From assembly GCA_018881555.1 (NCBI GenBank), contig JACAXG010000060.1:2232001-2296000 (forward strand): a DNA stretch of 64,000 nt, in the 5' to 3' direction. The notes beneath the pieces were generated by a model that saw nothing but the letters and a program-made list of their open reading frames with translations, was not told where the DNA came from and ran no database searches. A program made the position numbers and the translations under genes. Below, in pieces: positions 52,328-63,761 of the stretch. Numbering within the stretch: the stretch's first letter is position 1; every line of letters starts with the position of its first letter. This DNA comes from Amblyornis subalaris. Taxonomy: Eukaryota > Chordata > Aves > Passeriformes > Ptilonorhynchidae.

Positions 52328-54700
52328 AATACATCTATGCTTATTCATTGCTATTAATATTTTTTTAAAAAATATCCTGGGTAAACTTCAGTTCGTGAAC
52401 CTGCATAGGGTACCATAAAAAGAGGATAAATTAGTAGTCCTAGTATAAATCTCTTTTGCAGTAAAGTACATTCCTTCATGCTGAGAGCTGCTGAAATGAC
52501 AAGTTTTGATAAGCTTGCATCCACAATTTTTTTTATATGTCTTCCTCTTTCCACAGTGCCAGTTGTGAGGTTTATTGAACAAAATGTAGCATGTACACAG
52601 TATTCTCCACTCCTTGCAGCCTCCTGGCAAAAGAGCCATTTTCATCTCAGAAAATTCAGAGGTGCGTAATCAGAGTTGCTAAAGGGTTTGAGTCAACTTT
52701 TTTGAGAGTTCATTGAACAAATTTTTTCTTTACCTGGAGGAACCATCAGATGCAACACAGCAGATGGCCAGATATTAGTGTCGCTTGCTGCTTTGCCTAT
52801 GAATATTTTAGAGACAAAATACAGTGCATAGCTTTTTCTTAACTTTTCCTTTTTTGGGCAGCTTAAGCTACATGAGATGATTGTACCCACCGTGGCTTCC
52901 TATTACTGCCAGATGACTGAAAAAGAAAACTTCAAGCTAAATTTGGGTGTGCTTTCTCTTTTGGAATACATTTAATATGCAGTCCCTTTTCTTTCTCAAT
53001 TCAAGCATAGCTTCTAAAGCATATCTGTGAATCACTCTTAAAAGCATCAGCCACAGCCATTTCAAAGCATTGCTGCTTGACAAATTCAAAGCAGATTGAC
53101 CTGTTTGCCTATGCTAAAGCAGTTTAACTGNCTTGTTAATTTTAGGTGATGTTTCCAGACAGTGGCTTTCTTACTTCTAGAGCCTGACGGATCTGATTTT
53201 GGTGCCCTCAAGTCAGTAATAATTTACCCTACATATACTAACATAACATTAAGTATGAATAAGAGTATTGCCATCATACAAGCCTTATNTAAACTTGTTC
53301 CAGGCTCACTCAGTACACTTAATTCTGTTGTCTCCCCATTCTCATTTCTCTATTCCCCTTTGATTTTCTGATAGTCCTGTCAGTTGTTTCAGCAGCATAT
53401 CCTGTCTTGTAGAACAACTTTCTGTTACAGCTCCTTGCCTTTCCAAATCTTTCTATATGGGATCTTATAGTAGTGAAACCTGTTGTCAGTCAGGGGTAAC
53501 ATTTAGGTACTATTAGAGAAGCGACACATGTTGGTTTTACATCACCTTGAGGTTCCTCAGTGTTGGCTGATCTGCCAGTGTCCAGAGCCTACAGAGGCTG
53601 GCAGAGAATTGTGGGAGGTTGCTTATACAGATGCACTATGATAGAAATAGAAATAGCCAAGGAACTATTTTAGGTACTGAAAACAACATAACTTAAAAAA
53701 GAAAAAAGCAGCCCAGAGCTGGTCTGCTCTCTAGGCCCATAGGAAACTTCACTGGGTAGAGCACTGTGGCTCTGCAGCTTTCTGCAGCTTTGTGGGCTCA
53801 GCCCTGCCCTCTGCACAGCCCCTGCTGAATCCCAACACTGTAGCCTGCGAGAGGGAGGAAGGAAAATCAGGCACTGATCAGAAACTGAACCTCTGTTCAG
53901 TTCTCAGCTGTGTCAGGGATTTATTGTCACCTTGAATATGTCCTTATCTTCTGTTGCTATTTCTGTCTGTAAAATAGGGAGGACATGTTCCAACTCCTCA
54001 TAGAATAATTGTGGAAGTAAATCCAAGAAAACATTCAAATACTATTATAATAAATAATAATGCTGGTAATACTATTTATGACTGGGGTGGAACAGAAGTT
54101 CTTATTTCTGCTGAGGGCACAGCTTATTCCAGTTTTCCTTTTACAGTACTCTTTACTTTTCTAGAAGTGTTTCTGGTTTTCTAATTAAATAGGTTCATAA
54201 AGAGAACCCTTCTCCTTTGCCAATGCATTGTAACCCAACTGTAGAGCATTCCCAACAGGTGGCTCCTAGGTGTCATCTATTGGTCATGGATCTCTTGGGG
54301 TTCAACTTCAGGCAAAATATGTGTGCAGCCANTTAAAAGAAGACCATAATATGTAAATAAAAAGTTGCATTTTGGTGTCACTGAAGATTCAAAACATTAC
54401 CTGTGTCCTGTGCTTCATCCTGTTCCCATTGGAGGTGAGAGGAGCTTTGCTGCTGATTTCACAGGGAGTGGGTCTGGGGTGGGCTAATTGTGATATTTAA
54501 AGAGAAACATTGCCAGCCAAGTAATAACTTCCAGAGCACTGGGGAAGGCAAGTGTGTTTTGTACGTTTCTGTCTGAAAACACAAGACTGTGACTAGTCCA
54601 CAGAGCCAGAGGCAGATTGCAGAATTAATGTCTCCCATGCTGGGGTTTGCTAAGCCATTCTTCAAGAAGGCTTCATTCCCCTAAGGTGCTTTTGTCTTCC

Positions 54701-54705
54701 TCTAC
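54701..54705 (+). repeat. Target-site duplication, left copy (TCTAC)
   Basis: TCTAC immediately precedes the TG end of the LTR and is repeated exactly at 55656-55660. It marks the host site duplicated at retroviral integration. Confidence 0.88.
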
Positions 54706-54754
54706 TGTCAGGAATAAAAGACAACTCTTGTTGCTTAATTAAAAAAACAGGTAA

Positions 54755-54760
54755 TTTATT
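54755..54760 (-). terminator. LTR polyadenylation signal
   Basis: AATAAA on the - strand, about 295 bases downstream of the LTR TATA box and about 50 bases from the element's 3' end. Confidence 0.6.
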
Positions 54761-55050
54761 AACAGGGAAAAAAAATAATTAGTAAAAAAAATAAAGTCCG
54801 GAATCCAAAAAAAAAAAAAAAATATAATAAAAATAAAATAAATAAAACCGGGTGGCAGGATCGGAGACCTGAGTAGCCTGTCCGGCTGTTAACCCAGGGC
54901 CGAAGCCTCGCAACACTGGGGTCTGCTTCAGCTAGTCTGAAACAGGGCAAATTAATTCAGGCTCTCTGAGGAGCTAGGCCAGCAACCCAGTGTCGANCTT
55001 TAACCAGGCTAGTCCAGGGCAAAAGAGCAGCTCCTGCTGCTGTGCAGGGC

Positions 55051-55120
55051 TTTTTATAATCCCTTGGCTCCGCCCATGACCGCCCACAGTCCAGCCCACA
55101 AGGTCCAGGAGGATTGGTGG
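55051..55120 (-). promoter_or_regulatory. LTR core promoter (CCAAT, GC boxes, TATA)
   Basis: In - strand order these are CCACCAATCC at 55120-55111, GGGCGG at 55085-55080 and 55075-55070, and ATTATAAAAA at 55060-55051. Spacing is that of a compact RNA polymerase II promoter. It could still act as an alternative promoter for a leftward transcript. Confidence 0.7.
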
Positions 55121-55655
55121 AGTCCCGCAGTGAGATCATATGAATCTTCCAATGGCTCGCTGTCATCAGGGAGAGGGTCTTTCGGCGGGAAATCATCCTC
55201 ATTGAAATTCAGGGCAGGGTGGAGCTGAGCTGCAGCCCAACTGTCAGTTACTAAAAATAGCCCGGGATTTCCCCAGGAGGGTCTACTGCACNTTAATATT
55301 GAAGCTTAAAGAATGGTCAAAAGGGAATAGGCACTTCTTTTAACATAAGGAAAACTTATGAAAANTAACTAAAACACCACACAAATAACTTGGAACAATC
55401 CAACAACTCACTATACAACATACCCTCAACAATAAAATTTCATAAAACTGTTCAAAAACATAACCTCAAAGGCAAACTTCATAAACTGGGGTTTTAACAT
55501 TTTTATCCTATAACAACCAAATTTGATAGAACATTTTAACAACCTCTTAACATTACTAAGAATTAAACTCATTAAACATCCTAATAACTTTTACATCAAT
55601 TAAGGAATCATTAAAAACATGCAAAAGCCAACAATAGGGGTGTTCATAAATAACA

Positions 55656-55660
55656 TCTAC
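55656..55660 (+). repeat. Target-site duplication, right copy (TCTAC)
   Basis: Identical to the pentamer at 54701-54705, and directly follows the ...AACA end of the LTR. Confidence 0.88.
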
Positions 55661-56003
55661 ACTCCTGTCTTTTCTTGACCAGTGCAAAGCAGGTTGGCAC
55701 CTGAGCTGCCACATTGCATCCAGTGAAAGGAACTGTGCTCACGGAGGTAGCAGGAGAGAGCAGAGCTAAACCTGGTTTGCTATATTTAGCACTTAACCAG
55801 AGTGATCCTCAGTTTGCATGAGGAAAGATGGATCTGCTTAGAACAGATTTAGGAGTATGCACAGCAGCATTATCTCTTGTTACTATGTCTTCATTATTTC
55901 AAGAGTGGCCTGTTTCAACTGGCTGTAAGACAGCACTTCCTGAGGCATTAGGCATAATTAAAATTAACTTTCGACTGCCAAAACAAACANCCAGACTAAG
56001 TGC

Positions 56004-56041
56004 ATTTTCCTTTCCTTTTTTTCCTTTTTTTTTTTTTTTTT
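56004..56041 (+). repeat. Polypyrimidine tract with T18 run
   Basis: TTTTCC/TTTCC units are followed by about 18 consecutive Ts. Confidence 0.88.
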
Positions 56042-58069
56042 GAGTTTTCTCTGTTGCTTTACTGAGTGGTGCATTGGTCCTTCAGAAATGTTTCTCCAAC
56101 CCTTCTCAAGTTAGAGTAATCTGAAGTAAAGAGTGGGCGATCACCTGCAGTATCTGGGCTTGGTTCCATCCACAATAGAAGCAGATGCAAAATGAGGTGG
56201 GAGTTCCTGTTTGGGGAAAAGTGAAAAGCACAGTGCAAAAACAAAAGCCAATTTACAGCTTTTCTATAACTCACCATGGAGTGACATTGTTTTGACAGGT
56301 GAGAGGCAGTACAGCTCACTGTACTGAGGGAGATATTCTGAGTAGCCAGAATATCCCTTCGTAATGTGTGTGTGAAAAGGAAAGTAGACCAGAGGAAGTC
56401 TCCTAGTAGAGAGATTCTTGCTCAACAAAATTTAGAAGATAGTATCTACAGAAATACCAACCTTTCAAAAGCAACAATAATTAGGAGATTACCTAAGTAT
56501 CACTACTCCATTTACCAAATCTGTGGAAAACTAACTGGAAACTCAATCCACATGCCTGCTCATTTTTGGCTATTATGCTAAAAGTAATTACATTATCAAC
56601 CAACCAGTAAAATAGGCAAAACCCCATGGTGAATGCTGCCATTTCACTGATGTGTTTCATGGATGAATGACCTTCTCATTTCATCTGCATCTGAATTGTA
56701 AAATAAAGTAAAAGCAGAAAAAACATGAAAAANGGGGATGGAGATGCTTGCTTTGTTCTGAGGTGCCATGCAAAGACACAATTTTGACCAAGTTTGCACC
56801 GATAAATGCATGTGATTAAATATAGCCCTGCATGGGCCTCTGTGCCCTGAAAGCAGCACAGCCCTGTGGTTGTTACTCTACCAGACTGCACAGACCTACC
56901 CCTCAGCAGGGCTTATTTTGGGTACTGCCCTGCACTGCCTGGCTGGCACAGCTCCTGCGCTGGCTCCTGGGCAGCTTCCCCAGGTTTACACCAATTCCGT
57001 GGTGATTTGTAGATGTGCCCAAGTTCTGAACCAGGGTGACATTTTTTATGCGAAGAGGGGAAGAGAGGAAAAAGACCTATTATTATCTGGTATTTGAAAG
57101 CTGTGTACCTTACCTCTCTTTCCTTTTCTGTCTACGAGACTCTCACTGTAAGACTCCAGTAGAAAATGCACTGAGGAAAATTAAAAGATTTCTGCAGCAT
57201 CAATAAGCTTTCAATCAGGCCAAAAGAGCAAGGTTGTGTGGTTGTCTGGCTGTTCCAATTCTCCAGTGTCCACAGTGGCAGGCTGTCAAGTCCAGCAATC
57301 CACATAAAATAAGCTTCTAGCAAAAAATAGAAAAAGCAACAGTAACAAATTATAAAACCAAGGGGAAAAAGAAGAAAAACCAAAACAGTTCATTTGTTCT
57401 TAAGTTTCTCAATTACACAAGTAGTTAAAGATCAAGTAGCTCCAACTCAAAAGATAAGGCTCAGCTAAGGCCTTGTGTGCCTGTCATAATTCTCCTGTGG
57501 TGCCCCACCAGTGGGATCAACCAGCCCAGAGAACCTCTTTTCCAGGCCTAGCAGAGCGTGTGTGTCTCCTAGTGCCTGGATCATTTTGCACACTGTGGCC
57601 ACCTAAATAGCTGTGAGTAGCAGAGCTGCTTAAGCTGACATCAGCTGACTAAGCAATAAAGGCTCTGCTGTAATGTTTCCTCTTGGGGTGAAAACCCCAG
57701 ACTTCTACTGCTCAAGTTTGTTGTTGCCCCTGCACAGAGAGTCTGCCCAGAACAGGCACACAACTGAGCAGAACTGATGTTGCCCTGGCTCTCCTGGGGT
57801 GCCAAGCCTTGCTGCCAGAGTAGTGCAAATAACTCATTGGTGCAGAACAAAATCAGGTCTGAATCACTTGTATCTTAAGCACAAAGAAGCCAGAGGGCAT
57901 TTGCAATGTTTCTTCTGTGGCCTGCTCACCTGCTCATTTCTGAGCAGAGTGCTCAATGAATTCCCAAGTTTTAATGCAGTGTCAGAAGAAACATAAAGGT
58001 AATGTTGTACTACTCCAAGTGCCAGGTGTCAAGTCATAGCAGAAGAACAAACCTCACCGAACTGTTAGA

Positions 58070-58090
58070 TGACTCATGATAGATGAGTCA
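58070..58090. promoter_or_regulatory. Paired AP-1 (TRE) motifs
   Basis: TGACTCA (58070-58076) and TGAGTCA (58084-58090) are both perfect AP-1/TRE heptamers. They sit in an inverted repeat, TGACTCAT-GATAG-ATGAGTCA, 14 bases centre to centre. Single TGASTCA sites are common in this window, but a perfect pair this close is not. No nearby promoter is seen, so an enhancer role is an inference. Confidence 0.35.
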
Positions 58091-61000
58091 GAAACTCTTT
58101 GTTTCCTGCTATACTGTAACCAATTTAGCAGGCTGCAAAACGAGAAAATGGAGCTGTGGATGACAAAGAAGAGATAATTTGTGAAAAATGCCCACAGCTT
58201 GTGGGGTAGATGAAAGACAAGATACAGCAATTAAAAAATACCAGGAGACACACTATGTGGGTACAGGGTGTGTCCCGGTTCTTCAAGCATTTGAGCAATT
58301 AAAATCCAAGTTATCATTCTTTCCAGTAGTTTTCAGTGAGCATAAGCAGGTGCCTCTTCCAAAGACCACTATCAGATACAAGCAGTGTCTGGCACCAAAT
58401 GAAAAGCAAACGTGGATTCTCTAGTTTGCATCCTTTGTGAACTTTAGGGGCAGAAAGTGTTTTCTGTAGAAAAGCATAGAAAACTGCTATCAGTGGGATG
58501 TTGCAGCACTGAACAAAAGCAGAAGTTCAGAGGTTATTAGGAGGCCCATGTTCAAGAATAGACACCTTCACTTCTTTCATGTGGGCCAGATTTACCAGTG
58601 AAATGTGTTTCATGTGTACATGATCCAAGAAAGGCTTCATCACCTACCACATAACACCAAAGATAAAGAGTTAAACACAGCTCTGGGCCATGTGACAACC
58701 TTCAAAAGTAAGTGAATTTGCATTTTGATTACACTAGAAATAGCTTGGTGAACTAAAACAAATGACTTCTGTAAGATTTGTGATTCCTCCCGTGAATTAA
58801 AATATTCTGTATTTCCACTCCAGATGGTGGTCAGCAGAACAATGCTACATAATAGGCTCACAAAATAAGTCATGGTTGTTTCCTGTCATTCTGTTTCAAA
58901 TGGAATGCTTTAAAATGAGAATTAGGAGATGTGAGGTAGAATGGGAGCTTAGATTTTAATGGCACAATTTGAAAAGTAACAAAAGTGGTTCAACAGCAAC
59001 TTAACAAAGATCCTTGCTTGCGGAAGGCATCNCCCTGGGGTTCTTGACAGTATGGCATCTACATTCTCCGACATTTCAGGAATGTAGAATGAGCTCAGAG
59101 GGAAAACAATTCAGAGAAAAACCATGAAACTTATTATGGGAAATGAAAAACATCATCGCGAAAAACCCTCATCGCTCTATTTCCTTTATAAAAGAACTGA
59201 TTGAGGAGTAACACAGTTACTGTCAGTAAGTACCAGCACTGAGCACACAGCGTGAATGAACTTCTCAGTATAGTGGACAAAATTATAACAAGATACATTA
59301 ACTGAAAGGTGGACAGTTCAAACTAGGAATAAGGCACACATTTTTAACAGTTAAAGTAATTGAAACAATGTACCAAGGACTTCAGTGAATTTTCCATTAG
59401 TGAGAATATGTATATAATGACTGGAAATTTTTCTAGAAGACACCTAATTGAAACAAAAATTAATTCATAGAAGTTCAATGACATGTCATATACAGGAGGT
59501 CAGAGTACATTATCAAAAATGGGCCTTTAGNGCTTTGAAGTCTAGGACTTTATGGAACATTGAAAAGGTATTAGCAACTTTTCTTCCAGTAGAATGTCCT
59601 TACCAAAGATCAATTTCTCTATCTATCAATGGATTTTCCATACTTCTCAACACTCTCTTAAGTCTTTCCCAAATAAATTAGTTTGATGTAGTGAGATCAA
59701 CAGTGATTTCATAGTGCCTTCTCTTCTTCACCCTACCTNAGTTATTGAAAGAACTATCTAGTCTAAATATATATAATCTTTTATTCCATTTGAGAAACAA
59801 CCCACCCAATTATATTTCATTACAGCATCTTAAAATGAAAATTTAACAAACAGTAAAACTTCCAACTAAGAAATGCCAAAATCTTAAAACTTATTTAAAA
59901 ATTAGCTCTGAACATTTTTCTATCAAGAGCTAAGTATTTTTTCAAAATAATATTGCTTACAGTTTCTAATTCAAGATTTTTCTGAGTTAGTCAAATGCAA
60001 AAGTTTTGGTCAGGCCACGTGGAAAATAATCTTTACATGCTTTAATAGCTCTGCTGATTTTCTTTCATCTTTCAAAACTTGTCATGTGCTAATACCAAGT
60101 CTGGAAAATGTCAGTCCCAGAAAACAAGCTTGTCAAATTAATGGCAACCAGAAAAAAAAAAGAAGAGGAGTGGTCATGTTAAAAACTGAACTCAGTGATA
60201 ATTATAATGGAATTTTAGTGCACATTATCAGCTTGCCTGACCTAAACTGCAGACATTAAGAGAGCTGCNAGCAGAAATTGCCCTGGAGATGTGCTGAAGC
60301 AGCCTGTCTTTTGATGCCTAGACTGTCTTTTCTCGCTGGCTGACTTCATTCACATGCCTCATCATGCCAATTTACTCCAGTCCTTTCCCCTCCCTTCTCA
60401 GCAGTTGGATGTTGCAACCTATTTACAGTGAGGAGATTCCCTTACTGGGTGAACTTTCTGTTACCTGGCAGGAGAAATTCCTTGGGAATGAATGCAGTAT
60501 CTGTGAAACAGCTAAGGGATTAGAGAAGTCTTTTCAAGACACTGAGGGTTTCTGATAAAGACCACAGCAGCACTCTGCCAAAAGAGAGTACTGATTCCAT
60601 AANAAACTATGGGAGATATTTTGCAAGTAGAAACTGAGCGTCCATGTTAGGTATTGGTTAATATTGCTCCAGTCTCAGTGATGTATACAATGGCCGCAAA
60701 TTTCACAGGCTTGATGCAAGTCTACTCACACTGCTGCAGGTAGTTTATATGTTACCCAGCATGACAAGGCATAAAGAATTCAGACTGGGAATATCCAAGG
60801 TACAGTTAGATCAGCATAGTGCAAGAAAAAAACACCTTTTTTCCTGCTTTTGTCTGCCTCTCTTCTTTCTCATCCATACTCTTGAGATTTTGTGTCCATT
60901 AAAAGATCCTCAGGTGAAAGCTGAGGTAGAAATGTATGGAGCCAGGCACACTCTTGTCTCACTGCCACTAGAAAGAAGCCACTTGGTGACTTTCCAATAG

Positions 61001-62983
61001 CTCCTCAGCAAGGCAGTCTACAGCTGCCTTGCTCTAAAATAGTCTTTCCCTTGGAGATATATCCACTTCCAGGACACCCTGCTTCCTCTTCCTGTTACAT
61101 TCAGCTAGAATGAACGTGGATTATTGTCTCAAGTGCACTTAAGTGAAAAAAAATAAAATAAAACGGCCTTTCACAAGTNAAATAGTTCAGGAATTAGTGA
61201 AATATTGTGGACTTAAAAGAATGGCTTCTTTCCACAATGAATGGAAGCCAAAATGGCTGTGCAACTCATTTCAGCATCTAGCAGAAAAGCTGTCAGCCTG
61301 GTTATAGTAAAGATGATAATATCATGTTGTTTAATCTTATCGGGATATGTCCCCTCCAGTGGTTTCCTGCTGGTGAACCACAGAGAAGAGAGGCAGTAGT
61401 AAGTAAACTAGAGGAAGTGAGATGAAATATAGTACGCTGCTTTGGTTAATAGGGGATTCATGTGAAGGATATTGCTAATTAAAACCAATAGTATTTTCTG
61501 CCATTTGGGCTTTCAAAACCAGTTTCAGAGGATACAGAGGATGTTTTGTTTCGCCGAATTGCTCATATCTTAGGGAAGCCACTGAGATGAAATATTTGTA
61601 TTGTGGTAAACTGTGCTTGCACTTTAACAGCAACATGTAAAACAGGCACTTTACAGAGTGTGAGTACATGGTTTCACCCACATAATGTCCAAATGAAAGG
61701 GCAGCTTGGGGTTAGAAGAACAAAATCCACCCTCAACTTACTCTGAGGTACAAGAAACTGCCAAATTGTAGTGGTTACTGGAATAGGAGCTCTTGTGTTC
61801 ACCAGGCTATACATGCGTGGCTCCAGGGCTGCTGGATCTATGGGAACATGAAGTCTGGGGATTTGCCTGCAGTGCTGACCTTTGAACCAGCCAGTGGATG
61901 GCATGGTGATTCACTGGGAGTGTGTGAAGCCAGCGGCTGCCTTGTTGCTACTGCTCACAGCTTTCCTCTGGTTGACCAGAGGGAGTTGAAGTTGCTCCAA
62001 AGACCTAGCCAGGATTCCCAAATAGAGCACCTCACCTCATTAACTGCATCAGGAAATACTGAGCAACATCAGCAAAAAGATTTGTGAGTGAGATGACATC
62101 TTTATGCATTGGTGAGATCTTGTGCTCAGCATGCGCTTACTTCATCTGGATTCTAGGCTTGTGCCCAAGGCTGAGGAAACAAACCTAAACTTTCTGCAGC
62201 TTGCCTGTTCATGAGTGCCTTGTGTCAGCAAAACAAGCCTCATCATGTGGCTACCGGATGTCTTTTCCACCTCCAGCACCACTTCCGAGGATCCCACTCA
62301 GACCCACTTCCCTAAGAATGAATGAAAAAGTCCACTTTTGTTGTTAGAGTTGTTTTTACATCACTGGAAACAAACAGTTAGTAGGCGATGTTGGAACAAT
62401 TCCTTGCACATTAATAGTGTCTGAAGACTAGCTTCGCACGTGGCTGAGCTGGGTACTTTGAAGTTAAGTATGAACAGGAGAAGTAAAGAAAAGCTACTGC
62501 AGGAAAAAGTTGGCACCCATCTTAATCGGAGCTGCCCAACCTGTGGGCTGTGGGATGTCTTCTGTCTGATTTCTGCTTGCATGTTTTTTGTGTAGCTGAG
62601 CTGTTATAATGCCTTCTATGTCCATATTGTCAAAGGCTGAACTGTCCTGCTGTGATTTATCCCAAATCTGCAGCGAGTGTCCCTCACTAGGCAATTCAAA
62701 TAAAATCCATGCATCTGGGAAGATTTAGAACCTGAATGGAAAGTCAGTGTCCTCCTTTTTTCCAACCTTTTCAGTTACATGTTTATCAGTTTTTAGTTTG
62801 GGCAAGAGATTCCTCTTGCTCCACTTGCTTTTCTGCTCTTGAGGCTTGAACATTCCTTTATTATTGCAAGAAGCTTCTGTTTACCTCTTTTCACCTGTGT
62901 TCTGGTTTCTGGCCCTTGTTCTTCTCTTGTTGACTCNCTGAGGGTACACAGATGGTAGCCTGGAAGCCAAAAGGAATGATCCT

Positions 62984-63069
62984 GGAGGAGTGAGAGAGTG
63001 AGAAGGAAAAAGAGTTAGAGAGAAAAAAGAGTAAGAAAGAAAAAAAAAAAAAGAAAAAAGAAAGAAAAG
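62984..63069 (+). repeat. Polypurine A/G tract
   Basis: About 85 bases almost entirely of A and G (GGAGGAGTGAGAGAGTGAG, then GAAAAAAG and an A12 block), with only a few T interruptions. Confidence 0.85.
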
Positions 63070-63736
63070 CAGTGATCACAGATTCCAGATTGTCCTAACA
63101 GCAAAACCCTAATACATATCAGTGTGTTGGATCTTGTCAAGATACAGGTAATGATTATTTTCGGAATGCAACCTAAACAACATTTAGTGTGTTAGCTGTA
63201 AATATTTAGACCTGTTAAGTAAGGTGTCACAGTTCCATCACAAAGTACATTCTGTCAGCTGAGAAATATTTTTTTAAATTCACAGGCAATATGACAGTTT
63301 GTCTGTTCTTTAATGGTGGACATGAGCCTTAGAGGCACCACACAGCAGAACACTTAAGCATTTCTAACATCCAAATTAAGCCCCTTGAGACAGGACAGTG
63401 TGCAGAGGGGTGAATGCACCATATTGGCAGGAAGGAGTTAATCTCACCACTGCAGTCGGTAGGACTGAGTAGCATTTTTTCAGAGGATAAGGAAATGCCA
63501 TGACTTACAGATAAGTTGTCAGGTATTTTAAGCATAGAGTTCTTTATGATTGTAGGTGAAACACCGAAATATTCTTGGAGGTAGCCGATTTGCATCCAAA
63601 GTGCTTTATAAAATTAGCCTTTAAAAGAACACAGAGTAAGTATATGCAAATATTGTTCTTAGCATACGAAGTATTACAGCTATTAGTATAGTGCACTACC
63701 GCCTTCCTAAGTTTGCACATGAAACGGAGCCAAGTT

Positions 63737-63744
63737 TATAAAGG
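63737..63744 (+). promoter_or_regulatory. TATA-like box at CpG-island edge
   Basis: TATAAAGG on the + strand sits about 25 bases before the sequence turns sharply CpG-rich. If used, it would start a rightward transcript near 63765-63775. There is no ATG on the + strand between about 63745 and 64000, so any such transcript has a 5' leader of at least 225 nt inside the window. Confidence 0.35.
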
Positions 63745-63761
63745 AACCATTTAGCTTCACT

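Larger units (their letters stand above)
35751..54700. other. Non-coding unique sequence
   Basis: No gene is recognised in about 19 kb. Inside are an ATTTT microsatellite at 38.45 kb followed by a locally GC-richer stretch (about 38.5-39.2 kb) without a CpG island, a dense N cluster at 43.7-45.7 kb, a cassette-exon-like unit at 45.5 kb, two short tandem repeats, a CA repeat and a - strand exon-like frame at 52 kb. A possible relic of an ancient repeat lies at 37835-37875. Confidence 0.55.
54706..55655 (-). mobile_element. Solo LTR of an endogenous retrovirus, 950 bp
   Basis: The element begins TGTCAGGAATAAAAG and ends ATAAATAACA on the + strand (TG...CA termini) and is flanked by identical TCTAC pentamers. 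Promoter and poly(A) signals place transcription on the - strand: U3 starts at 55655, a CCAAT box lies at 55113-55117, two GGGCGG boxes at 55070-55075 and 55080-55085, a TATA box near 55053-55059, and AATAAA at 55... toward the R/U5 end (54755-54760). U3 is T/G-rich on the coding strand and the R/U5 part carries a long T/A run. No gag, pol or env sequence is present, so the internal region was probably lost by LTR-LTR recombination. A 5-bp duplication fits class III (ERVL-type) best, but the class is inferred. Confidence 0.88.
55661..63736. other. Non-coding unique sequence before the CpG island
   Basis: No gene is recognised in about 8 kb. It holds a T-rich tract near 56.0 kb, a paired AP-1 site at 58.07 kb and a polypurine tract near 63.0 kb, and is otherwise plain AT-rich DNA. 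If the island at the right edge drives leftward transcription, this is first-intron sequence. If it drives rightward transcription, this is upstream flank. Confidence 0.5.

Noticed and set aside
54771..54846. A-rich run read as the poly(A) tail of a processed pseudogene
   Set aside because: It is internal to the LTR (T-rich on the element's own strand), and no gene body precedes it.
54957..55202. 81-codon - strand frame
   Set aside because: Lies wholly inside the solo LTR across its promoter and leader. It is not a viral gene.
55294..55640. A/C-rich, G-poor sequence that looks like a mitochondrial insertion
   Set aside because: It lies inside the TSD-bounded LTR, contains no recognisable mitochondrial gene, and is explained as U3.
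738..62938. Single Ns read as assembly gaps
   Set aside because: All are one base long inside otherwise continuous sequence, which fits masked ambiguity or variant positions rather than gaps.
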